A program made the position numbers and the translations under genes. Source: Pseudofrankia inefficax (GTDB lineage: Bacteria > Actinomycetota > Actinomycetes > Frankiales > Frankiaceae). From it: a stretch of 64,000 nucleotides of DNA. Shown here one piece after another: positions 53,501 through 60,503 of this stretch. Under the pieces are notes generated by a model. It ran no database searches. It was not told where the DNA came from and worked only from the letters and a program-made list of their open reading frames with translations. Each line of letters starts with the position of its first letter. Position 1 is the stretch's first letter. The DNA lies in NCBI RefSeq assembly GCF_000166135.1, contig NC_014666.1, positions 8,060,001 through 8,124,000 of the forward strand, given 5' to 3'.

Positions 53501-54648
53501 GGGCGGTCAGCGACCGTGTGCTGGTGCCCGGCCACGCCCGTCCGGCGCACGCGCTGGTGGCGGCACCGAACGGGTCGTGGCTCGCGTCCGCCGGGGGCGA
53601 CGGGACGGTGCGCATGTGGGACCCGGCCGCGGTCGGGGCCGAACGGGCCGAGCCGGTCGGCCGGATCCGCGGGGTGACCGCGATCGAGTCAGCCGGGTCC
53701 GACGGCTGGCTGGCCGTCGGCTCCGGCGACGGGGTGATCCGGCTGTGGGACGCCCAGGCGGGAGCCGAACGCGCCGCGCTCACCGGGCACCCGGCCTCGG
53801 TCCGAGCCCTCGCCGCCCCGTCCGACGGGCGGTGGCTCGCCTCGCTGGACGACGACAACGTGGCGCGGGTCTGGGATCCGCGCGAGGGCGCGCACACCAG
53901 GCTCGCCTCGGCCGGTCTCACCACGCGGGTCTCGGCGTTGCTGGCCGACCCGCGCGGATCGTGGCTGGCCTCCGGTGGGCCGGACGCCGTCGTCCGGCTG
54001 TGGGACCCGGTCTCCGGCGCGGAACGCGCGGTGCTTCCCGGGCATGGCCAGGGCGTCCTGGCGCTGGCCGCGCCGGCCGACGGGTCCTGGCTCGCTTCGG
54101 CGGGCGGCGACGCGACCGTCCGCGTCTGGGACCCGGCCGAAGGGCAGGGCGCGTCACCGCTGCATGTCTTCGACGGTCACACCAGCCGCGTGCAGTGGCT
54201 GGCGGCGGCACCGAACGGGTCCTGGCTCGCCTCGGCCGGCATCGACGGGACCATCCGGATCTGGGACGTCGGCACGGGAACGCGCCGCCTGGTCCTCGGC
54301 GGCGACCTGCACGACGTCTGGGCCTTGGCCGCGGCGCCGGACGGGTCCTGGCTCGCCTCGGGCGGGGCGGACGCCTGCGTCCGGATCTGGGATCCGGTCG
54401 GCGGGGTCGAACGGCACGTGCTGACCGGTCACCGCGAGGGCGTCGTGGCGCTCGCGGTCTCGCCGGACGGCGCCTGGATCGCGTCGGTCAGCAGCCGGGA
54501 CCGCACCGCCCGCATCTGGACTCCGGGCGGCACGGCGGCCACCATGATCCGGCTCGACGGTGCGCTGCAGTGCTGCCGGTGGACCGGCCCGACCCGGCTG
54601 GCCGTCGGCGGCGCTCGCGGGCTGTACCTGTTCGACCTCGCGGGCTGA
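50506..54648 (+). CDS. STAND protein: DUF4062, NB-ARC ATPase and WD40 repeats
   Basis: A 1380-residue signalling protein. Residues ~20-170 are a DUF4062 domain: WRIFISHTSELARHP, MCRRRVGDCSIYLGIIGFRY and a closing AVSYTELEFDTATALGL. An NB-ARC ATPase follows with P-loop RGGGGFGKST (232-241), Walker B LLIIIDDVW and LVTTRDRAVLP. From about 695 to the end are some fifteen WD40 repeats with the -DGSWLASGGGDGTVRLWDP- pattern. STAND proteins rest inactive and assemble on ligand binding; WD40 repeats usually are the sensor and the N-terminal domain the effector. DUF4062 is TIR-related in fold (inference). The ATG at 50506 has AGGGAG upstream. It is convergent with the SIR2/nSTAND1 operon. Confidence 0.88.
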   Translation: MDLIGGDQGATGGSGPNPPWRIFISHTSELARHPARLPFVVAAKRAITDSGHVAVDMSGFEPEDSDPAEMCRRRVGDCSIYLGIIGFRYGSPVRGHEAVSYTELEFDTATALGLERLVFLLDEKRTVGTHEWLADVSYGERQLAFRTRIMDDLVATSVASPEELEAKIIRALVGLQERRARAERRAAAAVLVHPPALPLRSRRPLEHVVERPELTGRLITALTSDGSAPVAVRGGGGFGKSTLATVIADRPEILARFPDGHIWMDIGPDLAGPRLAAKINECATWLGAVGPGPADPHLAGVRLGDLLGERRLLIIIDDVWRAEQLQPFREGGRNCRRLVTTRDRAVLPMDAVLVDVDVMAPGQAVRLLTEAVPGLDDDRAGPLAQRCGYWPVLLRLVAGHLHGMLLDGRPLDGALTEVTDGLDEEGLAAFDDSTRRERAVAATVEASLRLLGEMDAFGDGALERFQDLAAFPRGATIPRDLLDVLWRHTAGWGRLQTSRFCLRLTDLSLVLAVPGEDGGLRLHDVMHEYLQMQLGPRLPEVHVRLLAARARDLPVEDGQPAWSQLPEQERYLWEHLAVHLAEAGERARLVALVQDLRWVAAKIRLVGPASVEADMALLGAHPVALALARLVRQTANLRDTGDAPQAVVATLAAYAAGIEVLAPAARRALRRLPGQALRPMVPPLPDQPDPALLRTLTGPIGHITGLAVADDESWLAAGGGADAGDGEGTVVIWHLPTGGERVLRAGHSGPVSALAASRDGSWLASADRDGTVRIWDVETSRLRHTLTGHSGRVAILVAAPDGSWLASGGAGDGTVRIWNTADGTLRHVLPSAGAWISAMAVGPDGHWLAVGAGDGSLRVWDPATGACSASTQAHAGWVSELAVEPGGSWLASGGGDGTVRLWAPAALLAEGSSPPAPPARPSGAGGPAGPATLVAAPDGSWLASGGGDGRVRLWDPVHGVERRVLSGHAGDVTALVVAPDGSWLASAAGDGTIQVADPRAVSDRVLVPGHARPAHALVAAPNGSWLASAGGDGTVRMWDPAAVGAERAEPVGRIRGVTAIESAGSDGWLAVGSGDGVIRLWDAQAGAERAALTGHPASVRALAAPSDGRWLASLDDDNVARVWDPREGAHTRLASAGLTTRVSALLADPRGSWLASGGPDAVVRLWDPVSGAERAVLPGHGQGVLALAAPADGSWLASAGGDATVRVWDPAEGQGASPLHVFDGHTSRVQWLAAAPNGSWLASAGIDGTIRIWDVGTGTRRLVLGGDLHDVWALAAAPDGSWLASGGADACVRIWDPVGGVERHVLTGHREGVVALAVSPDGAWIASVSSRDRTARIWTPGGTAATMIRLDGALQCCRWTGPTRLAVGGARGLYLFDLAG
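52590..54645 (+). repeat. Tandem WD40-coding repeat array
   Basis: About fifteen imperfect repeats of ~126-135 bases, each coding for a GSWLAS...DGTVRIWD blade. The tight similarity at protein level (DGSWLASGG recurring) suggests recent internal duplication and makes this stretch prone to recombination and assembly error. Confidence 0.85.
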
Positions 54649-54710
54649 CCTCGTCGCGGACGCTCGTCGTCAGAACCCTCGCCGTCAGAACCCCAGGTCT
54701 CGGCGCGAGG

Positions 54711-56561
54711 TCAGGCCGGCGGTGCCAGTGGCCCGGGCTCGTCGGTCTCCCCGCGCAGCCGCCGCACCCGTTCGCGCGCCGCCGCCACGTCCGGCCGCCG
54801 CGCCGTCTGCGGCGACAGCCGCTCGACCATCTCCAGGTCGCGCAGCGCCGCCGCGATCGAGCCGCTCTCGGCGTGCAGGGTCCCACGCAGCGCCAGCGCC
54901 TCGATGTTGCCGAGCTCCAGGGCCAGCGCGCTGTTGAGCACGCCGATGGCCGCGTGCCGCTGGCCAGCCTGGGCAAGGGCCTTGGCGTGGTCGGTACGCA
55001 GGTCGATGTCGCCGGGCAGCCGCGCCGAGGCGGAGGCGAGCTCGTCGGCGGCGTTCGCGACCTGTCCGTGGCGCAGCAGCAGCCGGCCGAGCGAGGCGAG
55101 CACCCGGCCGCCGGCGGTCAGGTCGCCGAGCGCGTCGAAGGCCGCCGCCGCGGTGCGGTACCGCTCGGCGGCCTCGTCCGGCCGGTTGCGCCCGGCGGCG
55201 ATGTGCGCCACCAGCGCCTCCACCTCGGCCCGGAAGCGGCCGTCGCCGGGGTCGGTACTGAAGCGGACCGCCTCGGTGGCGTACTGCTCGGCCAGCGCCA
55301 GGTCCCCGTCGGCCAGCGCGCTCTCGGCGGTACGCAGCAGCAGCGCGTTGCGGGACTGGGTCGGCTCCTCCTCGACGCCCGACCACGACCGCGTGCCCGC
55401 GCGGATCGGCTCGATCAGCCGGTCATGCAGCAGCTCGTACCAGCGGGAGCCGGCCCGGTCGTCGGCCTTCAGCAGGTGCAGCCGGGCCAGTTCCCGGGGG
55501 ATCGAGTTGGTCATCCCCGCGGTCGAGCTGATCCCCTCGTAGACCGTGCTGCGGGTGCCCAGCTCGGTGATGAACTGGGCCCGCACCCACCGCCACAGCT
55601 CGGCCGTCGGCAGCCCGTGCTGCGCGGCCACCTCCGCGATCGCCCGCGCGCAGACGTTGCCGAGCATGCGGTCGATGTCCGCGTGGTCCAGCAGGTACTG
55701 GGACGAGATCAGCTCGACGTCCTCGGGCAGCGCGTCCCACAGGGCGGAGCAGACCATCTGCAGGTGGCTGGGCTCGACGGTGTCGGAGGCGACGGTCCGC
55801 CGCTCACCGAGCGTGTTGGTGAACGTGACCGCGCGCAGGTCCGCCACCAGCCGCTCGGCGACGCCTGGCGCGAAGGCACGGCCGGTACCGGCGAGCGGAC
55901 CGGTCACGGCCGCGAGGGCGGCTTCGGGGCGCATCGACGCCATCGAGTACCGGCAGGCGCCGGACGGGACGATGTCCTGCTCGTAGGGCAGCAGGCGGGC
56001 GAGCGCGTCCTCCCGGATCGAGACGAGCAGCCGCAGCCGCGGCACCGCCGCCACCGCCTCCCGCAGGTCGGCGATGAAGTCCTCGCGGTAGCCGATCCGG
56101 TGCGGGAGGTCCGAGAACAGCTCCTCGAACTGGTCGATCGCGCCGTAGAGCGGCACCGGGTCACCGAACCGGTCCCGCTGGTCCTCCACACCGCGCAGGA
56201 ACGCGGTGATCGACATGCCGGTCAGCTGAGCCGGCGACGTCGCCCGCGACCAGGTCGAGAGCAGCGAGTAGGTGTAGGGGTTGAGGTTCGGCATGCCGGC
56301 CGTCGGGAACGCGGTGCCCTGCGAGACGCGGCCGAGCGGCAGCACCTCGGCCGCCTCGCCGCCGAACCGGGGCAGGACCCCCGCCCGCAGCAACGACGTC
56401 TTGCCGACCCCGGACTGGCCGAACAGCACCACCAGCCGGTGGGACTCCCACAGCGCCCGGACGGTCTCGCTCTCCTGGTCGCGGCCATGGAACAGGTGCC
56501 GGTCACCGACGTCAAAGGAACGCAGGCCGAGATACGGGCGCCCCGCGGCCATCAGGCCCAC
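54711..56561 (-). CDS. nSTAND1-type NTPase with C-terminal TPR-like repeats
   Basis: A 616-residue STAND NTPase. It begins with RPYLGLRSFDVGDRHLFHGR, the usual entry of nSTAND1 proteins, and the P-loop FGQSGVGKTSLL (48-57); Walker B is YGAIDQFEELFSD (142-149), with the sensor region LLVSIREDALARLL and ELARLHLLKADD near the winged helix. Residues ~410-600 are helical repeats like TPRs. It starts ten bases before the end of the SIR2-like gene, so both are made from one message. In known Avs-type defence systems similar NTPases sense phage proteins and a fused SIR2 degrades NAD; here the two parts are split between two genes. Confidence 0.88.
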   Translation of the reverse strand: MGLMAAGRPYLGLRSFDVGDRHLFHGRDQESETVRALWESHRLVVLFGQSGVGKTSLLRAGVLPRFGGEAAEVLPLGRVSQGTAFPTAGMPNLNPYTYSLLSTWSRATSPAQLTGMSITAFLRGVEDQRDRFGDPVPLYGAIDQFEELFSDLPHRIGYREDFIADLREAVAAVPRLRLLVSIREDALARLLPYEQDIVPSGACRYSMASMRPEAALAAVTGPLAGTGRAFAPGVAERLVADLRAVTFTNTLGERRTVASDTVEPSHLQMVCSALWDALPEDVELISSQYLLDHADIDRMLGNVCARAIAEVAAQHGLPTAELWRWVRAQFITELGTRSTVYEGISSTAGMTNSIPRELARLHLLKADDRAGSRWYELLHDRLIEPIRAGTRSWSGVEEEPTQSRNALLLRTAESALADGDLALAEQYATEAVRFSTDPGDGRFRAEVEALVAHIAAGRNRPDEAAERYRTAAAAFDALGDLTAGGRVLASLGRLLLRHGQVANAADELASASARLPGDIDLRTDHAKALAQAGQRHAAIGVLNSALALELGNIEALALRGTLHAESGSIAAALRDLEMVERLSPQTARRPDVAAARERVRRLRGETDEPGPLAPPA

Positions 56562-57544
56562 CCCAGCCGGTCACCGAGGGCCGTGCAGAACTCGGCGAGG
56601 TCTCCCCAGAAGACCGCGATGTTCCATCGCTGAAAATAGCCCGCCAGATAGCGCTGCGCCTCGGCGACACGTTCCGGATCATCTTCGGGACCCGGTGGGG
56701 AGAGTTGCAGGACGGCGCGCCGCCGCGGCTCCATCGCGGCGACCGTCCGCAGCAGCCCGTGAAAAAGGAACCGGAACGTCCAGTCGTGGATGTCGTATCC
56801 GAGGAAGAGCAGCGGCCGGGTGGTGAGCGACGGGCGAAGCTGTGTCGGTATCAGCTGCCGGCCGTTGCCCCGGTCCGCCGCGAGGCCTAGCAGGAAGTCC
56901 AGGTGATCCTCTTCGGTGACGACCATCGAGCGCGGGTTACTGGCGTTTCCGTGCAGATGGTAGACGACCGGCTCGCGGGAGTTCGGGAAGCGCAGCAGTC
57001 CTTCTTCGGCGGCCCGGGATCCGACCGCCTCGGCGTTGAGATTCCAGGGGCAGATAGCAGAACGTGGATTCTTTCCCTGCCGGCGCAGCGCCTGCGCGAG
57101 GAATCCGTCGTAGTTCGTGGTCAGATACACCGGCAGCGGCAGCCGGGCGAGGAGCGCGTGTGGCTCGGTCTGCACCTCGAAATCCGGCGGCGGGACGGCC
57201 AGGATCTCGTCGGCGAGCTGTTGGCGCACGAACGCCGGCTCCCGCCGGTGGATCGAGTCGACCGCCGCGGCGCGTTCGCCGGCTCCGCCGGCCGGCGCGG
57301 GACCGGCCGTCCCCGGACCGGACGTGGCGGGCCCGAACGTAGCGGCGAGACCGTCGAGAAGACTCGGTGGCGCAGCATGAACCGGGCCGACCGGCCGCTC
57401 GCCGCGACCGTCGCGCGGCATCGCTCCAGCCCCGAGCAGCGGCGTGCACGCCCCGTTCTTGAGCTGGTCGACGAGCCGGCTCCAGTCCTTGTCGTCCACC
57501 CGTGGCCCCCGCCGATCCGGCCCGTGGCCAGTGCCTTTGGCCAT
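56552..57544 (-). CDS. SIR2-like NAD-binding protein (candidate NADase effector)
   Basis: A 330-residue protein with the SIR2_2-type fold. Seen are PLLGAGA (~36-41), YLTTNYDGFL (N144, D146), the catalytic His198 in VYHLHGN and LLFLGYDIHDWTFR near 247. In prokaryotic defence (Thoeris, DSR, Avs5, SPARSA and others) SIR2 domains cleave NAD to stop phage growth. The gap between the first two motifs (~100 residues, Pro/Ala-rich) is a long insertion. Start ATG 57544 has a weak ribosome site; GTG 57499 is an alternative. It forms an operon with the nSTAND1 gene (10-base overlap). Confidence 0.82.
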   Translation of the reverse strand: MAKGTGHGPDRRGPRVDDKDWSRLVDQLKNGACTPLLGAGAMPRDGRGERPVGPVHAAPPSLLDGLAATFGPATSGPGTAGPAPAGGAGERAAAVDSIHRREPAFVRQQLADEILAVPPPDFEVQTEPHALLARLPLPVYLTTNYDGFLAQALRRQGKNPRSAICPWNLNAEAVGSRAAEEGLLRFPNSREPVVYHLHGNASNPRSMVVTEEDHLDFLLGLAADRGNGRQLIPTQLRPSLTTRPLLFLGYDIHDWTFRFLFHGLLRTVAAMEPRRRAVLQLSPPGPEDDPERVAEAQRYLAGYFQRWNIAVFWGDLAEFCTALGDRLGWA

Positions 57545-57947
57545 GCCTGCCGCCGCCCGCGCCGCCTACGTCGACGACATGGCGGCCGAAGGCTCGTCGC
57601 ATTTTTGTATACCCGACGGCGACCGCGGACAGAGGCGAATTCGACGAGCCCGCAGCCGTTCGTTTCTCGGTAACCCGGTGGTAGGACGAGCGGGCCGCGC
57701 CGGACGGGGTGTGCCGACGAGGTACCAGCTGCGCGGCCCTCCCGAGCGAATGCGGATCGACCGATGAATACGGAACGGCAAACGCTCCCGCGCGGGCCCG
57801 ACCGGATGCGATGATGAGGACGGTGGCTCTTCGTCTCGGCGTGTGCCCACCGGGCATCGCGCCGGTTGTCGTTCGTCGCGGCAAAGCTCGGCGGCGGCCT
57901 GCGTCGATGTCGTGGAGGCTTGGCCAGCACCTTTGCAAGGGGGATAC
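57545..57947. promoter_or_regulatory. Divergent promoter region, SIR2 operon / FxsT-like gene
   Basis: A 403-base region without a gene. On the minus strand TATACA (57611-57606) in an AT-rich island (57601-57612) lies ~60 bases before the SIR2 start and is a likely -10. No -35 fits well. A strong ribosome site AAGGGGG lies before the ATG at 57948. Both units may be controlled from here together. Confidence 0.4.
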
Positions 57948-60503
57948 ATGGCCGTCGTCGAGCCCCGGGACCTGCCGGTGCGCGCGGTTCCCGTAGTCTG
58001 GGGCAACGTTCCACAGCGGAACAAGAACTTCACCGGTCGGCAAACCCTGCTGGAAAAGCTGCGCGCGAACATGACCTCGGACGGCATGGCCCTGCTGCCG
58101 CATGCCCTGCAAGGGCTGGGCGGTGTGGGTAAGACGCAGCTGGCGGTCGAGTACGCGTATCGCTTCGCGCACGACTACCAGGTCGTGTGGTGGATTCCCG
58201 CGGACCAGGCCGCGCTGGCCCGGGCCGCGCTCGCGGCGCTCGCGACCCGGCTGGGCATCACGGGCGCGACCCGGATCGAGGACGCGGTGTCCGCGGTGCT
58301 GGACGCGCTGCGCCGGGGCGAGCCGTTCGGGCACTGGCTGCTGATCTTCGACAACGCGGACCAGCCGGAGACGATCCGCGAGCTGATGCCGCACGGCCCG
58401 GGGCATGTCCTGGTGACCTCCCGCAACCATCGCTGGCACAGCATGGTCGACACGGTCGAGGTCAACGTGTTCAGCCAGGCGGAGAGCCTGGAGTTCCTGA
58501 CGCGGCGAGTGCCCGGCATCGACGAGGGCGACGCGAAGCGGCTCGCCGAGGAGCTCGGCGACCTGCCGCTGGCGTTGGAGCAGGCAGGTGCCCTGCAGGC
58601 CGAGACCGGCATGTCGGTGGACGACTACCTCGGCCTTCTCGCCAGAGCGACGACCGAGGTGCTGCAGGAGAATCCGCCGTCGGACTATCCAGTCCCCGTC
58701 GCCGCCGCCTGGAGCCTGTCGATGGCCCGGCTGCGCGACCAGATGCCGTTCGCGCTGGAGATCCTGCGCCGGTGCGCGTTCTTCGGGCCGGAGCCGATCT
58801 CCCGCGAGCTGCTCGTCCTCGGCCGCTACGTGCTCGACCCGCCACTACGGGACCTGGTGGCCGATCCGATCATGATGAGCCGGGCCACCCGGGAGCTGGG
58901 ACGATACGCGCTCGCCCGGATCGACAACCACCGTCGCACCCTGCAGGTGCACCGACTGATCCAGCGCCTCATCCAGGACGAGTTGGACGACGACGTGGCG
59001 GCCGGCATCCGCAACGAGGTGCACGCGATGCTCGCCGCGGCCACTCCCGATGACGCCGACGCGGAAGAGCGCTGGCCCGACTTCGAGCTGGTGCTGCCGC
59101 ACGTCGAACCATCCGGGGCGGTCGCCAGCCGCCGACCGGAGGTGCGCCGGCTGGTCAGCAACGTCGTTGGATACTTCTACAACGTCGGAGACACCCTGGG
59201 CAGTCTCTCCCTCGCGGACGAGGCGCTGGCTCAGTGGATCTACGACGACGGCAGCGCCGAGAGCCGGGCCGTCCTTGAGCTCAACCGCCGCAAGTCCGCC
59301 GGGCTATGGGCGCTCGGGCGTTACGCGGAAGCGTACGAGCTGCGCCGCACCACGCTCGACCTGATGCGGCGGGTGCTCGGCGAGGACGACGAGGAGACCC
59401 TGCGTATCACCAACGGGCACGGCGCCGATCTGCGCGCCAGGGGCGAGTTCGACACGGCGCGGTCGCTCGACGAGGACTCGTTGGCCCGTCATCGCCGGGT
59501 GTTCGGGGAGGACCACCCGGAGACCTTCCGCGCCTCGAACAACCTGGCCGTCGACCTGGAGCTGACCAGCGACTACCGGGCCGCCTACGAGGCGGACGAG
59601 AAGACCCGGCAGGACCGGCTCGACTTCTACGGCCGCGACGACAACATCCTCGTCATCTTCTCGATGAACGCGGTCGCCCGAGACCTGCGCCAGCTCGGCC
59701 GCTACCACCAGGCCCGGGACCTCGCCGAGCAGGCCTACCTGCTCTTCCAGGACGTCGTCGCGCGCAACGTGCTGCGCGAGAACCACGCGTGGGTGCTGCT
59801 GCAGGCCAAGGACCTCTCCGTCGCGCGCCGGATGGCCGGCGACTTCGCGGCGGCGCTGGAGCTCGCCCGAGACGTCCACGAGCGCTACGTCCGGGATTTC
59901 ACCTCGACCCACCCGGACACGCTCGCGGCGGCGATCAACCTCGGCAACGCGCTGCGCCGGACCGGAGATCTCGACGGGGCAGCGGTACTGATCGAGCAGA
60001 CGGTCGACGGCTACCGGCGCGCGCTCGGCGAAGGGCATCCGTTCACCCACGCCAGCATTCTCAATCTGGCGATCATCCAACGGCAGATCGCCAGCCGCAC
60101 CGGCGACCTGGGCCGGGTCGAGGTGGCCAGGACCGCGCTCCAGTCCGCGATGGAGAGCCTCACCGCGACGGTCGGCCCGGACCATCACTACACACTGACC
60201 TGCGCCTCCAGTCTTGCCACCGCCCACGCCGACCTCGGCGAGGTCGAGGAGGCGCGAGCACTCGGCGAGCAGGTCCTGCCAATGCTGCGCGTCGTTCTCG
60301 GGGAGGACCACCCGCACACCCTGATGTGCGCGGCCAACCTCACCCTCGACCTACGCGCGCAGCAGCGCGACCACGAAGCCGACGAACTGCTCGCGGACAC
60401 GCTGCTGCGCTACCGAGCGGTGCTGGGCGAGGATCATCCAGATGTTCTGGAGGTCGCGGACGGTGTCCGCGTCGACTTCGTGTTCGAGCCGTCGCCGCTG
60501 TGA
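57948..60503 (+). CDS. fxsT: FxsT-like NB-ARC/TPR protein of the FxSxx-COOH system
   Basis: An 851-residue protein. It starts with VVWGNVPQRNKNFTGRQTLL, the entry typical of the FxSxx-COOH system tetratricopeptide proteins; the NB-ARC has P-loop GLGGVGKTQ (56-64), LLIFDNADQ (131-139) and LVTSRNHRW. Residues ~400-840 are TPR repeats (for example RRVLGEDDEETLRITNGHG and EDHPETFRASNNLAVDLEL). The ATG at 57948 has a clear AAGGGGG site; the frame runs 35 codons further upstream with no family likeness. These proteins occur beside FxsB-type radical SAM and HExxH genes, as here. Its role is unknown; a peptide-sensing switch is proposed. Confidence 0.82.
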   Translation: MAVVEPRDLPVRAVPVVWGNVPQRNKNFTGRQTLLEKLRANMTSDGMALLPHALQGLGGVGKTQLAVEYAYRFAHDYQVVWWIPADQAALARAALAALATRLGITGATRIEDAVSAVLDALRRGEPFGHWLLIFDNADQPETIRELMPHGPGHVLVTSRNHRWHSMVDTVEVNVFSQAESLEFLTRRVPGIDEGDAKRLAEELGDLPLALEQAGALQAETGMSVDDYLGLLARATTEVLQENPPSDYPVPVAAAWSLSMARLRDQMPFALEILRRCAFFGPEPISRELLVLGRYVLDPPLRDLVADPIMMSRATRELGRYALARIDNHRRTLQVHRLIQRLIQDELDDDVAAGIRNEVHAMLAAATPDDADAEERWPDFELVLPHVEPSGAVASRRPEVRRLVSNVVGYFYNVGDTLGSLSLADEALAQWIYDDGSAESRAVLELNRRKSAGLWALGRYAEAYELRRTTLDLMRRVLGEDDEETLRITNGHGADLRARGEFDTARSLDEDSLARHRRVFGEDHPETFRASNNLAVDLELTSDYRAAYEADEKTRQDRLDFYGRDDNILVIFSMNAVARDLRQLGRYHQARDLAEQAYLLFQDVVARNVLRENHAWVLLQAKDLSVARRMAGDFAAALELARDVHERYVRDFTSTHPDTLAAAINLGNALRRTGDLDGAAVLIEQTVDGYRRALGEGHPFTHASILNLAIIQRQIASRTGDLGRVEVARTALQSAMESLTATVGPDHHYTLTCASSLATAHADLGEVEEARALGEQVLPMLRVVLGEDHPHTLMCAANLTLDLRAQQRDHEADELLADTLLRYRAVLGEDHPDVLEVADGVRVDFVFEPSPL

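Noticed and set aside
52590-54645. CRISPR-like or satellite repeats
   Set aside because: The periodicity is due to WD40 coding repeats, with no constant repeat and no spacers.
53451-56633. A 1060-codon plus-strand frame across the end of the WD40 gene and the nSTAND1 gene
   Set aside because: It runs through two real genes in other frames, its translation is Arg/Gly-rich and lacks any motif.
57659-57673. A short frame ending F-V-S-R-stop, looking like the FxSxx-COOH end
   Set aside because: It is one residue short of FxSxx, lies in the SIR2 upstream region, and the frame is antisense to the SIR2 gene.
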